Below, in pieces: positions 42,885 to 53,258 of a stretch of 64,000 nt of DNA (position 1 is its first letter; each line of letters begins with the position of its first letter). A program made the position numbers and the translations under genes. The notes beneath the pieces were generated by a model that saw only the letters and a program-made list of their open reading frames with translations, ran no database searches and had not been told where the DNA came from. Source of the stretch: Emiliania huxleyi CCMP1516 (Eukaryota; Haptophyta; Isochrysidales; Noelaerhabdaceae); the NCBI RefSeq assembly GCF_000372725.1, contig NW_005200087.1:56307-120306 (forward strand), in the 5' to 3' direction.

Positions 42885-43284
42885 GAGCGGCAAAGGCGCC
42901 GGTCTCGCCTCCTCTCTGGTATAAGCCACCGCGCGGATGCGCGGCCGGGAACGGGAGTCTACGCTGTGGCTGACTTCCACTCTCTGGGCTCCCGACTTCC
43001 AATAGAAGGGAGAGAAAGCGCGGAGCGCGGAGCAGCAAAAAGATGCGGGGGGACGGCGACATGGAGTGCGAGTAGGAGGTGGCTTCGAGAGGTGGCTCCT
43101 GGCAGGTGCTCGGTTTCAGGTTGTGTCATGTGTGCCGTAGGAGGTCTCATCAGGTCGAGGCAGAGTGTCAGCAATTTTTGGTGACACTAAATTAATTAAT
43201 AAAGCGGAGGCGCGCGGTTTAGGCTTTAGCGCGTGCGGTGGAGGATGTCGGACATGGGTGTTCAGTGTTCTGCGGTGTTGTCGC
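42885..43284. other. Convergent 3' flanks, no gene
   Basis: No domain, repeat or RNA gene seen between the Cys-rich protein gene and the minus-strand gene. Confidence 0.5.
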
Positions 43285-44016
43285 CTACCCCTTGCCGTGC
43301 CGCCATGCGCGGTCGAGATCGGTGCTCGCGGCGGCCGCCCCTCGGTGCACGCACATCTCCATCCGCCGCCAGAGATCTGCCGTCGGGTCCCACCGAGCCT
43401 CGTCGTACCCGAGCAGCGGGGAGTTGACGTCGCGCATGTTCGCCGACTCGGCAAAGGCCGCCGCCTCGGGCGCGCACGCGGCCAGCCGCGACGCGAGGCC
43501 GTACACGTACACCTGGCAGACCCGCACCTCGTCGATGCCCATCTCGGACGCCGAGGCGGCGAGGGCGGGCTTGCGGCGGCCGAGCCAGCTGGTCCTGCTC
43601 AGAAACGTGTCCTGCAGCTTCTGCCGCAGCGGCTCGACCTCCGCCGTCGCTCGCTGCCACTCGCCCTCGGCCTGCTGCCGCGCGCCCGACGCCTCGACGT
43701 GGTCGAGCGTCTTGTCCGGCTGGACACCGACCGCCTCGCCGCACGCGAGGACGCAGCGCGCCATCGGCTCAAAGCCGGCGAGGCCGACCGCGACGGCGGT
43801 GTGCGCCGCCGTGAGCTGGCTCGGCAGCTGCTCCGCCGCCTCGGCGCGCCACTCACTGTACTCGGCACGGCACAGGTGCGATCCCATGCACGTCACCCAC
43901 CAAGTGCGCGCCGCGAGGCGGCCGTCCTCGTCGCTGGCGCGCGCCAGCGCCTCGAGTGTGTTGCGGCACGACGCAAAGGCGGAGCGATACGCTCCACCGT
44001 CTGCGTCCTGCGCCAT
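43285..44016 (-). CDS. Hypothetical protein, single exon
   Basis: A 243-residue frame from the ATG at 44016 with protein-like composition and no repeats: TWWVTCMGSHLCRAEYSEWR, LPSQLTAAHTAVAVGLAGFE, EWQRATAEVEPLRQKLQDTF, LGYDEARWDPTADLWRRMEM. It looks helical and soluble. I do not recognise a family. It starts 76 bp downstream of the Era stop codon on the same strand; an upstream exon cannot be excluded. Confidence 0.65.
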   Translation of the reverse strand: MAQDADGGAYRSAFASCRNTLEALARASDEDGRLAARTWWVTCMGSHLCRAEYSEWRAEAAEQLPSQLTAAHTAVAVGLAGFEPMARCVLACGEAVGVQPDKTLDHVEASGARQQAEGEWQRATAEVEPLRQKLQDTFLSRTSWLGRRKPALAASASEMGIDEVRVCQVYVYGLASRLAACAPEAAAFAESANMRDVNSPLLGYDEARWDPTADLWRRMEMCVHRGAAAASTDLDRAWRHGKG

Positions 44017-44091
44017 GTACACGCCAGCAACAGCCCTGGGCCGGCGGAAAAAGAAAAAAGAAACCCAAAAAAATATTTTTTGCGCACGACT

Positions 44092-45414
44092 CTAGTGCGT
44101 GTACCCAAAGTCCCTCAGGGCGGCCGGGTCCTGCCTCCAGTCCTTGCGCACCTTCACCGAGGTTTGCAGGTAGACCTGCTTGCAGAAGAAGGCCTCCATC
44201 TCCTTGCGCGCCTTTGAGCCGACCGCCTTGAGCGCGGCGCCCTTGCGGCCGATGACGATGCCCTGTTGCGTCTCGTGCGAGACAAAGATGGTCGCCTTGA
44301 CCCGGATGATCTCGTCGAGCTCCTTGAAGGCGGTGATTGCAACCTCGCACGAGTATGGCACCTCCTGCCGGTAGCCGGTGAAGATGGCCTCGCGCAGCAT
44401 CTCGGCGGCGAAGAAGCGCTCGGGCCGGTCCGTGAGCTGGTCCTTCGGGAAGAAAGGCTCGTGCAGAGGCAGGCAGGCGCGCACGCGGGCGAGCAGCGCC
44501 TCGCTCCCCTCGCCCGTCTCCGCGCTCACCGGAAGCACGCTCGCCTGCAAAGAAGCGGCCGGTGGGCAGGGCGGGCTGGGCGAAAAGGGGGCGGAGAGGG
44601 GCTCCGGCGGCGCCTGCGGGAAGCGCTGCTGCCAGCTGTCGAGCAGCTCCTGCTCTGTGCCGAGCCGGCGGAGCGTCTCTTGCGGCAGCGGCGAGCCGTC
44701 GCGCAGCAGGTCGACCTGGCGGGGTGGGGAGGCGGCGTGCGGCGCCGACGGACAGATAGCGCGCGGCGCGGCGCGGAGAGTGAGGAGGTCGCGTAGGCCG
44801 TGTGGCGGTGGCGGTGGCGGTGGCGGTGGCGGAGGCGGCGACACCTTGTTGAGCAGGACGATGAGCGGGCACGCCTGTGCCTCCACCTGCCTGAGGATGG
44901 CCTCGTCCTCCCAGCCCTGCTGGAAGACGTCCAGCACGAGCAGCACCAGGTCGGCGTCGTTGAGTGAGCCGCGCACCTGCAGGGAAGGAGGCCGGCGGTG
45001 GCGGTGTTGCGGTGGAGAGGCTGGGCGCAGAGCGAGAGAGAGAGAAGCGCGCGCCGCGGCCATCATTCCCTCTTGCAGCTTATACTGCGGCTCGGAGTAA
45101 ATGCCGGGCGTATCCGAATAGATGAGCTGATAGTCATCTCCGTTGAGGATGCCGAGGATGCGGTGGCGCGTCGTGCCCGCCTTTGGCGTCATGATGGCGA
45201 GCCGCTCGCCGACCAGCCGGTTCATCAGCGTCGACTTGCCCACGTTTGGCATGCCGATGATGGAGACGAAGCCGGCGCGATGCGGTGCGGGCTCCGCGCT
45301 GTCCTCCACGGCCGCGCGAACAGGCTGCAGCCGCGGCGCGACATGGCCGCGCCACGCGGCCGGGCAGGTGGTGACGCCGGCTAGCAGCGGAGAGAGGAAC
45401 AGAAAGGGCGTCAT
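44092..45414 (-). CDS. ERA: Era-family GTPase, probably plastid-targeted
   Basis: A 348-residue Era GTPase, which binds small-subunit rRNA through a KH domain during organelle ribosome assembly. Exons: 45414-45055, 44976-44845, 44715-44614, 44544-44092. Introns 1 and 3 start with GC, intron 2 with GT. The G1 motif GMPNVGKST (residues 54-62), the TTRH switch I, DTPG (G3), NKVD restored across intron 2 (G4) and VSAETGEG (G5) are all present. The C-terminal KH domain contains GIVIGRKGAALKAVGSKAR. The N-terminus MTPFLFLSPLLAGVTTCPAA looks like a signal peptide followed by a basic transit-like stretch, as expected for a secondary plastid. The ATG at 45414 was chosen because the longer frame start is not ATG. 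Confidence 0.93.
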   Translation of the reverse strand: MTPFLFLSPLLAGVTTCPAAWRGHVAPRLQPVRAAVEDSAEPAPHRAGFVSIIGMPNVGKSTLMNRLVGERLAIMTPKAGTTRHRILGILNGDDYQLIYSDTPGIYSEPQYKLQEGMMAAARASLSLALRPASPPQHRHRRPPSLQVRGSLNDADLVLLVLDVFQQGWEDEAILRQVEAQACPLIVLLNKVSPPPPPPPPPPPPHGLRDLLTLRAAPRAICPSAPHAASPPRQVDLLRDGSPLPQETLRRLGTEQELLDSWQQRFPQAPPEPLSAPFSPSPPCPPAASLQASVLPVSAETGEGSEALLARVRACLPLHEPFFPKDQLTDRPERFFAAEMLREAIFTGYRQEVPYSCEVAITAFKELDEIIRVKATIFVSHETQQGIVIGRKGAALKAVGSKARKEMEAFFCKQVYLQTSVKVRKDWRQDPAALRDFGYTH

Positions 45415-46138
45415 CTGTTCGGGCTGCGGCGCCCGCGCGCGTGCGCGATTTTTCCTGGCTCTGTCTTCGTTGATCAGTGTCTTCGTTGTCTTCGTTGTCA
45501 GCCGAGGCGGCGTTGCCTCGCTGGAAGAATTCAACTTTTACGCCCTGCGACCGCGCACCCCCGGGGCTAGGGCTCTCTTGCCCGTAACCCGATGCCGAGC
45601 GTCCGGCCAACTGGGTGCGCTTCTTAGCTCCCCGGTCCTGGACGTGAGGTTAATGACCGCACTCCAAGTGCTCCAAGTGCACGCACTTCTCCAGAGTCTT
45701 CTGGCGTCCCGTCCTCCCATCCCTCCCTTGGGGTGTCTGTTTTCTTTCTTTCTTTTTTCTCCTTGCTTCTTTTTCCGATATTCTTTGGGTCCTTTGCGTT
45801 GTCTTTGGCCACAAGGTAGCTCTGCCGCCGACAGGCCGACTACCCCCCCCCGCCTAGCATGTGCGGTTTTTCTGAGAATGAGGAATGTCACGCCACATGC
45901 GTCTCAGACGCCTCTGAATGAACGCAACCGAGAGCCGCAGCGATCATAAACGGCAGAACGCCGCGCCGGGCGCGCAATCCCGCAAATAAGGCCGAAGCGG
46001 CTTTCCTGCGCGCTGCGGCGCGGTCGGAGTTTCGGTGGCCCCGGATTTCCTGTCAGGTTCACGCGCGCGCCCCCATCACGAGATAGTGGCAGCTAGAGGG
46101 TCGATGAGGCGAACGCCCTCGGCGCGAGGCGGCGGCAC
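45415..46138. other. Intergenic with dispersed repeats
   Basis: Positions 45543-45682 repeat 31526-31678, and 45700-45765 are an inverted copy of the AAAGAAAGAAAAC repeat. No gene seen. Confidence 0.55.
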
Positions 46139-47164
46139 CTAGGATGAGGGGCGGGCGTCGGCGGGCAAAAACGGGGAGGCAGGGGCTTGGAGGCTCGCCC
46201 AGGAGGGGGGCGGAGTCACCGCGTATCCGAGCTGCTCCATGCCCTGGATGGCGACGTCGAGCACAAGGCTCACCGAGCCAAAGGACTGCACGCGCGTCAC
46301 CTGGTCGATAGGATACGGTGGTGGAGAAGAGAGCGGGCCGGGGCGAACAGATGCAGGGACTGGTCGCCTCTCGCCCCTCGCCCTTTGCAGGGAAGAGCGA
46401 CTCGATGAACTCGGGCCGCATCCCGTTGAGCCACGACTGCAGCCGGCCGAGCAGCGAGGAAGCGAGCGGCCGGAACGTGCGCACAGTCACGCGGTGGCGG
46501 CCGGGCGTGAGAGGCAGGTGCACTGCTCCGTACCTTGGCGGGAGCACGTGGCGTAAGCGTTGGGGCGCGAGAGATGGCTGGGGCGACAGGGCAGCCGAGA
46601 GCTCACCCCAGGATCATATCCGGACGTCCAAAGTAGTCCTCGCCGTAGACGGAGAGGACAAGCTGCGGCCTGTCAGAGGGCGAGACCCGCGTGTTGGCCC
46701 CCCTTGGCCAAGGTTTGGTGAGCCGCGGGTGTGTCTCTCTATCTGTGTGCGTTACCATCCGTGTGGGCACGTCGAGCGAAAGGTGGCGTCGATGGGGAAG
46801 TTCCACACCTGGTGCAGGGGCGGAAAGGTATGGCCACACTCGCTCCAAGGCGGTGCGTAGACTGGGCCGGGCTGCGTCTGTGCGCACCACCGACCCGTTT
46901 GCAGTCGAGCCAGAGGAGGAGGCCATCTGCGTGATGCCTTCCTCCACGCCGCACATGACGGACCTGAGGGAGAAGGATGGCGGTCCGGTGAGCGTGTGTT
47001 GTTGCCTGACTGGTGACAGAACGGGTCGTGTGACACCAGTCCTCGCCGCACGAAAAGACGTAGCGGCAGTAGAGTGAGGAGTTGCCCTCGAAACGACCCG
47101 ACTCGATCTGCCCCGTCGCCATCACATTGAAATACCTTTGCTGGCCCGCGGACGGCGCTGCCAT
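46139..47164 (-). CDS. B9D1: B9 domain protein 1 (ciliary transition zone)
   Basis: A six-exon model gives 214 residues, close to the usual B9D1 length: 47164-47037, 46963-46891, 46808-46756, 46669-46607, 46533-46368, 46300-46139. All phases agree; intron 5 starts with GC, the rest with GT. B9D1 is a subunit of the MKS module at the base of cilia and flagella. The sequence follows the family from end to end: [97 protein letters not shown], and the final helix-strand VTRVQSFGSVSLVLDVAIQG. Its presence implies a flagellated life stage. The last 20 residues are a Pro/Ser-rich extension. Confidence 0.93.
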
Positions 47165-47640
47165 GGTCGGGTTGCACAGGGCGTGGGCGATGGCGGAGGG
47201 GTCGTTCAACCTCCAACCACGCAACGCCGGCGCGAGACGGGCCGTTACGAGACGGGAGAGTCGCGTCCGTCCCCCCCCACCCCCAAACCGGTCGAGGGCT
47301 GATGAGTTGGCCCTGGTACGTAGCTGTTACCGTTACGTATGAATAGCTTTCGGGGGGCGGGCTGCGCACTCGCAAGGGACCGTTGGGTTTCTACTATAAA
47401 CAACGAAGGCGCTCTCAAAAAAAGAAAAATGCGAAGTCGTCACTCGTTGCACGCCGAGGGGTGGCACGCCCGATGGCCTCCCACCGCATCGGCGCCCGCG
47501 TCTCGAGCCTCTCGCCAGCACCCGACTCCGTGCTCGTGCGTCCGTAACGGGCGCGCCTTCATTCCGTTTACGTGGCTCTTACGTACATTCCCGTAGGAGG
47601 ACTCTGCTGACAGGGTTTGCGATGAGGAGCGACCCGAAGG
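47165..47640. other. Intergenic, no supported gene
   Basis: 5' flank of B9D1. From 47600 a short block (CAGGGTTTGCGATGAGGAGC) matches 42165-42184. Confidence 0.45.
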
Positions 47641-48260
47641 GTTTCTCGGAGGTTAGTGCACCACTAACCGCCGAAGCGCAATTCCCATTCCGAATTGCAT
47701 GGGGTCCGCCATCGAGAGGTCTCCGTCCGCCAAGCCGCACGCATCGACGCGGGCTCGCTTGTAGGCCGTGGTGAGACAGCGAGAGGTGGCCGAGGGCTAG
47801 CCGAGAGGGAGCCGAGAGGGAGCCGAGAGGAGCCGAGAGGGAGCCGAGAGGCAGCCGAGTGAAGCCGAGAGGAGCCGAGAGGAGCCGAGAGGGAGCCGAG
47901 AGGGAGCCGAGAGAGAGGTAGCCAAGGGGTAGCCGAGAGGCAGCCGAGAGGGAGCCGCGAGGTACTAAGCACCAGCCTCGTTGTAGAGGTAAAAGTAGAG
48001 GCCGGTCGAGACGGTGTACTTGAGGATGTACGACGCCTACCGCACCCCATAGTACCGAATCCAGTGTGGGTTCAGTCCCGTGGGTGGTGTGGTATTGAGC
48101 ATGTGGGCCGCCTAGCGCATCGCCGCCCCCCGCTTCATCTCGGGCCAATCTCGGGCCAATCTCGGGCCAATCTCGGGCCAATCTCGGGCCAATCTCGGGT
48201 GCAGGGTCTCTGGCACGCGCCGGCTTGCTTGATTGACCGCCGTCGCGGCGCTGCACAACC
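47641..48260 (-). pseudogene. Gene fragment(s) with minisatellites, uncertain
   Basis: Coding-like minus-strand segments include AAHMLNTTPPTGLNPHWI followed by RYYGVR, a stop, then ASYILKYTVSTGLYFYLYNE (48110-47965), and further on AYKRARVDACGLADGDLSMA with PMQFGMGIALRRLVVH (47770-47650). Between and upstream lie arrays of CCGAGAGGGAG (47790-47960) and AATCTCGGGCCA (48135-48205), possibly within introns. The in-frame stop suggests a broken gene or an undetected intron. I do not recognise the protein. Confidence 0.35.
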
Positions 48261-48425
48261 TGGCGGGAGAGGCACTTTACAGGCGCCGCGGTAACAAAGT
48301 CGCGTTTCTTTTTTCGAGACAGTTTTAGCTATTGGAAGAAAAGGTTGTCTGTCGCGCGGGGAAGGTGCCAGCAAGCGAGCGATAAGAATTAAAGAAAAAT
48401 AGCGGAATCTTCCTCTGGTTGATCG

Positions 48426-48857
48426 ATGCGCTCGCACTCGATGCGCTTGATCGTGCTCCTCGCGGCGACCTCGCCCGCTGTCTCGGTGCTGGCGCCCACC
48501 AAATCAGCCTGTGACGTTCTGCGTTCGCAACTTCGCGGCCGCGAGACTGCCAGCTGCGCGCTCGGCGCCACTCAGGTTAGCGTCCGGGTCCTCGATATCG
48601 TCAGCCCGCTGCAGGTTCCTCACGGCAAGAAGGTGCCTTGCCTGACACTGACCAACATCCACGTCGAGCGAGCGGCAAGGCGCAAGGGTCACGCTAGAAA
48701 AACTTTGCACGCTTTGCGCACGGTCGCTGCTGGCTCAGGGCGTGCGTTGCTTGTCGAGAACGTCGTCTCTCAGAAGATGCACGCCCTCGTGAGAGATCTC
48801 GGCGGTCAGCCCCTCTTTGGTGCGCTGGGACGCCATCACTCAGTTTCCCACTCTTAA
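48426..48857 (+). CDS. GNAT-like acetyltransferase, secreted or plastid
   Basis: A single-exon, 143-residue protein. The first about 25 residues (MRSHSMRLIVLLAATSPAVS) form a signal peptide-like leader. The segment LTNIHVERAARRKGHARKTL fits the acetyl-CoA-binding core of GNAT enzymes (strand 4, then R/QxxGxG/A, here RRKGHA, then helix 3), and ALLVENVVSQKMHALVRDLG fits strand 5 and helix 4. It is short for a GNAT, which usually has about 150-180 residues, and the N-terminal strands are hard to see. The substrate is unknown. Confidence 0.65.
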   Translation: MRSHSMRLIVLLAATSPAVSVLAPTKSACDVLRSQLRGRETASCALGATQVSVRVLDIVSPLQVPHGKKVPCLTLTNIHVERAARRKGHARKTLHALRTVAAGSGRALLVENVVSQKMHALVRDLGGQPLFGALGRHHSVSHS

Positions 48858-50236
48858 TAGACCACACGAGAGCCGACACGCCCCTCTACCTTGTAGGCTG
48901 CAGAGCCGGCGCCAAGGGCTGCACGTACTGGCTCCCTGACGAGTCGAGACGGACTTGGAAAGAGATGACAGTCGAGCGGTAGAGGCAGCGGCATCGGTGA
49001 GGTACGAAGGGCGTGTGCTGCTGCCAGCTGGAGCTGGACGAGGCTGGAGCGCCCTGCGAGTAGAGTACAGTCGAGTCTATGTAGCGGGAAAGGAACCGAA
49101 GCACGGGACCTTTTTTTGTGTGTGTCGTGAAATAACTGATTTGCGGTGTATTACCCGGTCAGCCCGAGAGCAGAGTAGGGCGCTTACTCCGCTGCGCAAG
49201 GACAAGCACACGTAAGCACGGGCGGGAGGGGCTTCTCCTGCGTGGAGTCGTCGGTCGTGCATGCGCAGGGCTCCTCTTCTCTGGGCCGGCGCGGGGGCCC
49301 CAGAGGGTGTCCATGCGGGGGGGAGATGGGGTCCCATGGCCCGCCGCAGGCGCCGATTTTTTCGCGATTTTTTTCTTTTTTGCGATTTTTTACTTGTTTT
49401 CATGGGAATTCGGCGTACTTGCGGCCATGCTATCACGCCTTGCGACAGCCTGTCGGCGCTGCTGACCGTGCCATGCTGCACAATTGATCACCTGCATAGC
49501 TCGCGGCCTTAGTACCCAGCATTCAGTGACGACCTGATCGTACGGCCAGTAGGAAGGTGTCATTCCAGCTGCGTGCACGCTTCTGGCGCAATGCGCGTCA
49601 CAAACTGCCTCGGATTGGCTGCTGGCACTCTCGAGGCTATGCCTACACAGCCTCGCGCGCATGGGCAGTCAAGAGGGACCACGCACCTTCTCAGGACAGC
49701 GCCGGTGCCTCTCTCTTGGACCGGCAAACGTGGTGGTATCGTGTCACCAATGTGGGACCAGTGCGGCATCGCGCCATCGACAGCTCTGAACTGCGCCTCA
49801 CCACTGACCGGGAAGGCCGCCAAGTGGGCCAGCACAGGTCGCACATTGTGGCAGCAGTCAGCAGTCCATGGCTGATAGCTAGAGCAGCAGCGTCAGGGTC
49901 GCAGGGTCGGATCGTGTCAAGCCTCTCGCCCGGCCGGCCGCGTGCAGACGTCGGCCTGTCTGCTGTCTGGAGTGATCTGTCGGCGGTCAGTACGACCGAT
50001 CAGGTCGGAGTTTTCTGATGGTTGGAGGGTCTATCTGCATGTACTCCTCGAGATCTCTCCGAATCTGCCCTCTAATCAACCGTAATCATTCGGGAAGTCG
50101 GTGCTAATAGAGACTAATAGAGCCGGGGCCCCGTTTCCGCACTGCGACGCGGCGCACGGTGCCTCCGGGGGGCCCCGCGCCGGCCCAGAGCTCCTCTTTG
50201 CTTTCTTCTACTCCCTACTATCATCTCGTTCCCCTC
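48858..50236. other. Intergenic, no supported gene
   Basis: Several medium frames overlap on both strands (for example plus 49557-50018 and minus 49104-48886), but none has a recognisable domain or clear splice structure. A T-rich stretch with TTTTTTCGCGATTTTTTTCT lies at 49359-49378. Confidence 0.35.
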
Positions 50237-51733
50237 CTACCAGGGAGCAATCGAAACCGCGAAGACGGCCACCGGGGCCGCTATCATACTCTGCCCCACA
50301 ACCCACGTCGCGAGGAGGACGGGTCTTCGTTCCCGACGGAAGGGTGTCAGCCAGCTATACAGCAAGCAGATCCCGACGGAAGCGAGCGCGATGAAGGCGG
50401 CGCACGCCTTGTTTATGTAGGTGTAGGCCAAGACCAGCCGCTCCCTGTCTCCCTTGGAATCGTCGAACTTGGTGGGGGATGTAGACATGCTGAAGTCCGC
50501 CAGGTGCTGAGGGAGGGTGAGAGAGCTGGCCAGGACGTGGAGCAGGGCACCGGACACGTAGAGGCTCGTCATCCACGACAGGGCCTCCCAGCGCAGCTCG
50601 CCTACCACAATCACGTGGCTCAAGTGCTCACCGAGTCCATCAGCAAACCACGAGTTCCTCCCAGCAGCCCAGCTCACTCCAGCGCCGGACGATGGTGCGG
50701 CGCCGCTCCCGCCGGTGCGCCTCGGAATGCTCGGCGCCCAGCGCATCCAGCTGTAGCAGACGCCACTGCACCTGCGGTCCCCAGTTGCTTGATGTGGCCG
50801 CGTACATCTGCGCGTGAACTCTGACTCCGCTAACGTTTACACGAGGCCGGGGGGGGGTGCGAGGTGGACTAATGCGATCACTAATCCGTGATGAGAGCCA
50901 CTCAGCCACACTCACCAAGAGTTGAAGGGCGGCGACCGACTTTGCGCGCATCAAGTAGTTGATCATTCGTTGTGGCAGAAGGGTTTTGAGCCAATAGGTG
51001 TTGTCGGCGGCGGCGTTGTCCTATTCGAGGCCCGGCTTGTGACAGGGCGAGATTGGTGGGGGGATTCGAACCTCGAGAACGAGGCGCCACGGTCGCAGGC
51101 ATGATTTCTGGGTGCCTCAGCAGTGATGGCATCACCCGAGCGATCCTCACCGCCTGGGGTGAGATCAGCCGAGATCAGCCGAGATCAGTCGAGATTAGCC
51201 GAGGTTAGCCGAGATCAGGAGTCGGTGTTGCCTGCTCGCGGCCTTCGTTGCCAGGCACCACGAGTCTGCTGCCCGGGAAGAGCGGCGGCGCGGACAGTAG
51301 CACCATGAAGTACCTCAAGGCGTACAGCACCTGCTCCATGAAGGCAGCCCCCTTTACCTGCGGTTGCGCGCGAGGCGTGTGCGTTGGCCCGTGCGGCAAA
51401 GGGCGGAGAAGAGGAGGGGGAGGCTGAAGGCACTGGCTGGCCGCTCGCCCGCGAGGTGCCAGCGAGGAGAGAGGCGAGCTTGAACGGCGCGAAGACTATG
51501 AGATTCTCCACGATGTGCGCTTCCGTGAGCACTGCCTCCGTGAAGAAGTGCGAGGTCCCAAGGCAGAGGACGAAGTCCCTCGGCGACAAAGCCGCCGTGA
51601 CGAGCGCGTGGTGTATGTACGCGTCCTCGCATCCATTGAACGCGAGGTGAAAGTCATGGGCACGCCGCGCAGCGGCGTCGACAGCGTCGCGCGCGCTGTC
51701 TTGAGAGGTCTGCCGAGCTTTTGTGCGACCCAT
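50237..51733 (-). CDS. Multi-span membrane protein, unknown family
   Basis: At least five exons. Well-defined ones: 51020-50916, 50807-50678 and 50601-50237, with GT-AG introns of 108 and 76 nt and matching phases. Upstream are 51733 to about 51480 (ATG; HDFHLAFNGCEDAYIHHALV, ENLIVFAPFKLASLL) and an exon starting at 51357 (VKGAAFMEQVLYALRYFMVL), whose 3' ends I could not fix. Downstream parts include DNTYWLKTLLPQRMINYLMR, WEALSWMTSLYVSGALLHVL and two C-terminal membrane spans (AFIALASVGICLLYSWL, SMIAAPVAVFAVSIA). Five or so hydrophobic helices in all. An intron between the second and third blocks contains GAGATCAGCC repeats. No family recognised. Confidence 0.6.
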
Positions 51734-52135
51734 ATGTGTGTCGATGGGACGGCTGAGGCATCACGCCGAGGAGAGAGAGACGCCGAGATTGAGAAAAACG
51801 ATTGTTGACTGGGTCCAGCCAAATGGTTGGACGTTGTGACATTTGGCGATTCCGCGGCTTGTGCTGCTACTGGGCCCCTGAGCCGCTCCCCGTGTGCGAT
51901 TCTTGTGGCCCCAACCAAGTAAACGGGTCAGAACCGGCCAAACACAGGCTACAGCCCCACACGCCACACACGCGCCCGCCATAGCTCCTGGAGAGCACGC
52001 GCGAGTGATGCGCTGCAAGCCGCGAGAGTGGCATATACGCATAGATCAGAGGCAGGAACGACCTGCTCGTCCTTGTGCTCCTCACACGAGGCCCGAGGGC
52101 CGAGGTCGCAGGTGGCGCAGCCTGGCAGGTGCGTC
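51734..52135. other. Intergenic, no supported gene
   Basis: 5' flank of the membrane prot gene up to the LTR element's target duplication. Nothing recognisable. Confidence 0.4.
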
Positions 52136-52515
52136 CGGGCCGTGCAAGCCCCACCCGGCTGGCGGGTGGACCTAGGGGCGTGCCGCCCTGCTTGCTCTAG
52201 GTGAAACGTCTAAAGGACGAAGATGCACGGAGGTGCGACCAACTCAGCACGACGGGCGGTGGGAGAAGTCGGGCACTAGACCAGGAAGGACTGGGAGAGT
52301 GTGAATAGAGGGACACGTGTGGTTCAGACGTCCCCCCCCTCGACGTAGTGACGTAGTCGAGTCGCTCACATGGATAGAGAGGAAAGTGTCCCTCTCGATG
52401 GGGCATGGAACATGCACTGGAGAGTCTATGGCTCTCGCGGGGGGGGGGGGGGGGGGGCGCGGCACTGTTCGCGACTCGCGGCGCGGCGCCCGCGCCCACG
52501 TCTCGGTGAAGGAGA

Positions 52516-52990
52516 TTACTTCCCGTCCGACTGGGAGGAAGGCTCCTTGACATTCATGATCTTGTCCCGCAGCTCGAAGAAGCGCTGGGGTTTGAGCGGC
52601 TTCGTGAAGAAGTCGGCGAGGTTCTCGTCGCTGCGGACAAAAGGAACACAGATCTTGTCTTCGATGGCCTCGCGGATGAAGAAGTGGCGCCGCTCGACGT
52701 GTTTGAGCTTGCCGTGGTTCTCGGGGTTGTAGGCAGAGGCAATGGCGGCCTGGTTGTCACAGTACTGCTTGGTGGGCGGGGCCTCGGGGGGGGGTGATGA
52801 TCTCGCCGTCCTTGACGTACGACTCAAGCTGGGCCTTAAGGCGACGGTAGCTCAAGACGTCCTTGGTAGCCTCAGAGGCTGCCATGATCTCGGACTGGAG
52901 TACGTGCGCGATGAAAGATCCGCGCTCGTTGCCCTTATCTTGGCTCACCAGCGGCCAAAACTGCTTGTATGGTTCGAAATCTGCCAACGT
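52516..52990 (-). pseudogene. Ty1/copia RNase H remnant
   Basis: The minus strand reads SEIMAASEATKDVLSYRRL, matching the copia motif TEAEYxAxSEAxKEVLWLRRL, then in another frame YCDNQAAIASAYNPENHG, KHVERRHFFIREAIEDK and NLADFFTKPLKPQRFFEL, the hallmark C-terminal part of copia RNase H. The frame change falls near 52790 at a run of G. The polymerase part of the polyprotein is missing. Confidence 0.85.
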
Positions 52991-53258
52991 CTCGCATAAG
53001 AAATGTTGCAGTCTCTTAGCATCCTTGTCAAAAGCTAATAGAAGAGGACTAGTCTGATTCGCCCTGCGAGCTTCAGTTGAATACGACGGGCTGGAAGATG
53101 AGAACAGAGTTCGGACGATAAATAAATAAAAACGGACACCTCTCTACTGTGAGATGGGTAAAAAGGAACAGGTCCCCGCCCTTGCGATCTTTGTGCAGGG
53201 TTCTTTGTGGGTGTGGTCGGCGACTAGCCGGGGTCGTCCTCCCGATGGGGGACTAGCA

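Noticed and set aside
47790-48205. Possible CRISPR array
   Set aside because: Units are 11-12 bp, contiguous and without spacers; this is a eukaryotic minisatellite.
51040-51100. Possible tRNA on the minus strand (GGTTCGAATCC B box)
   Set aside because: The T stem and acceptor stem do not pair well and no A box is found upstream.
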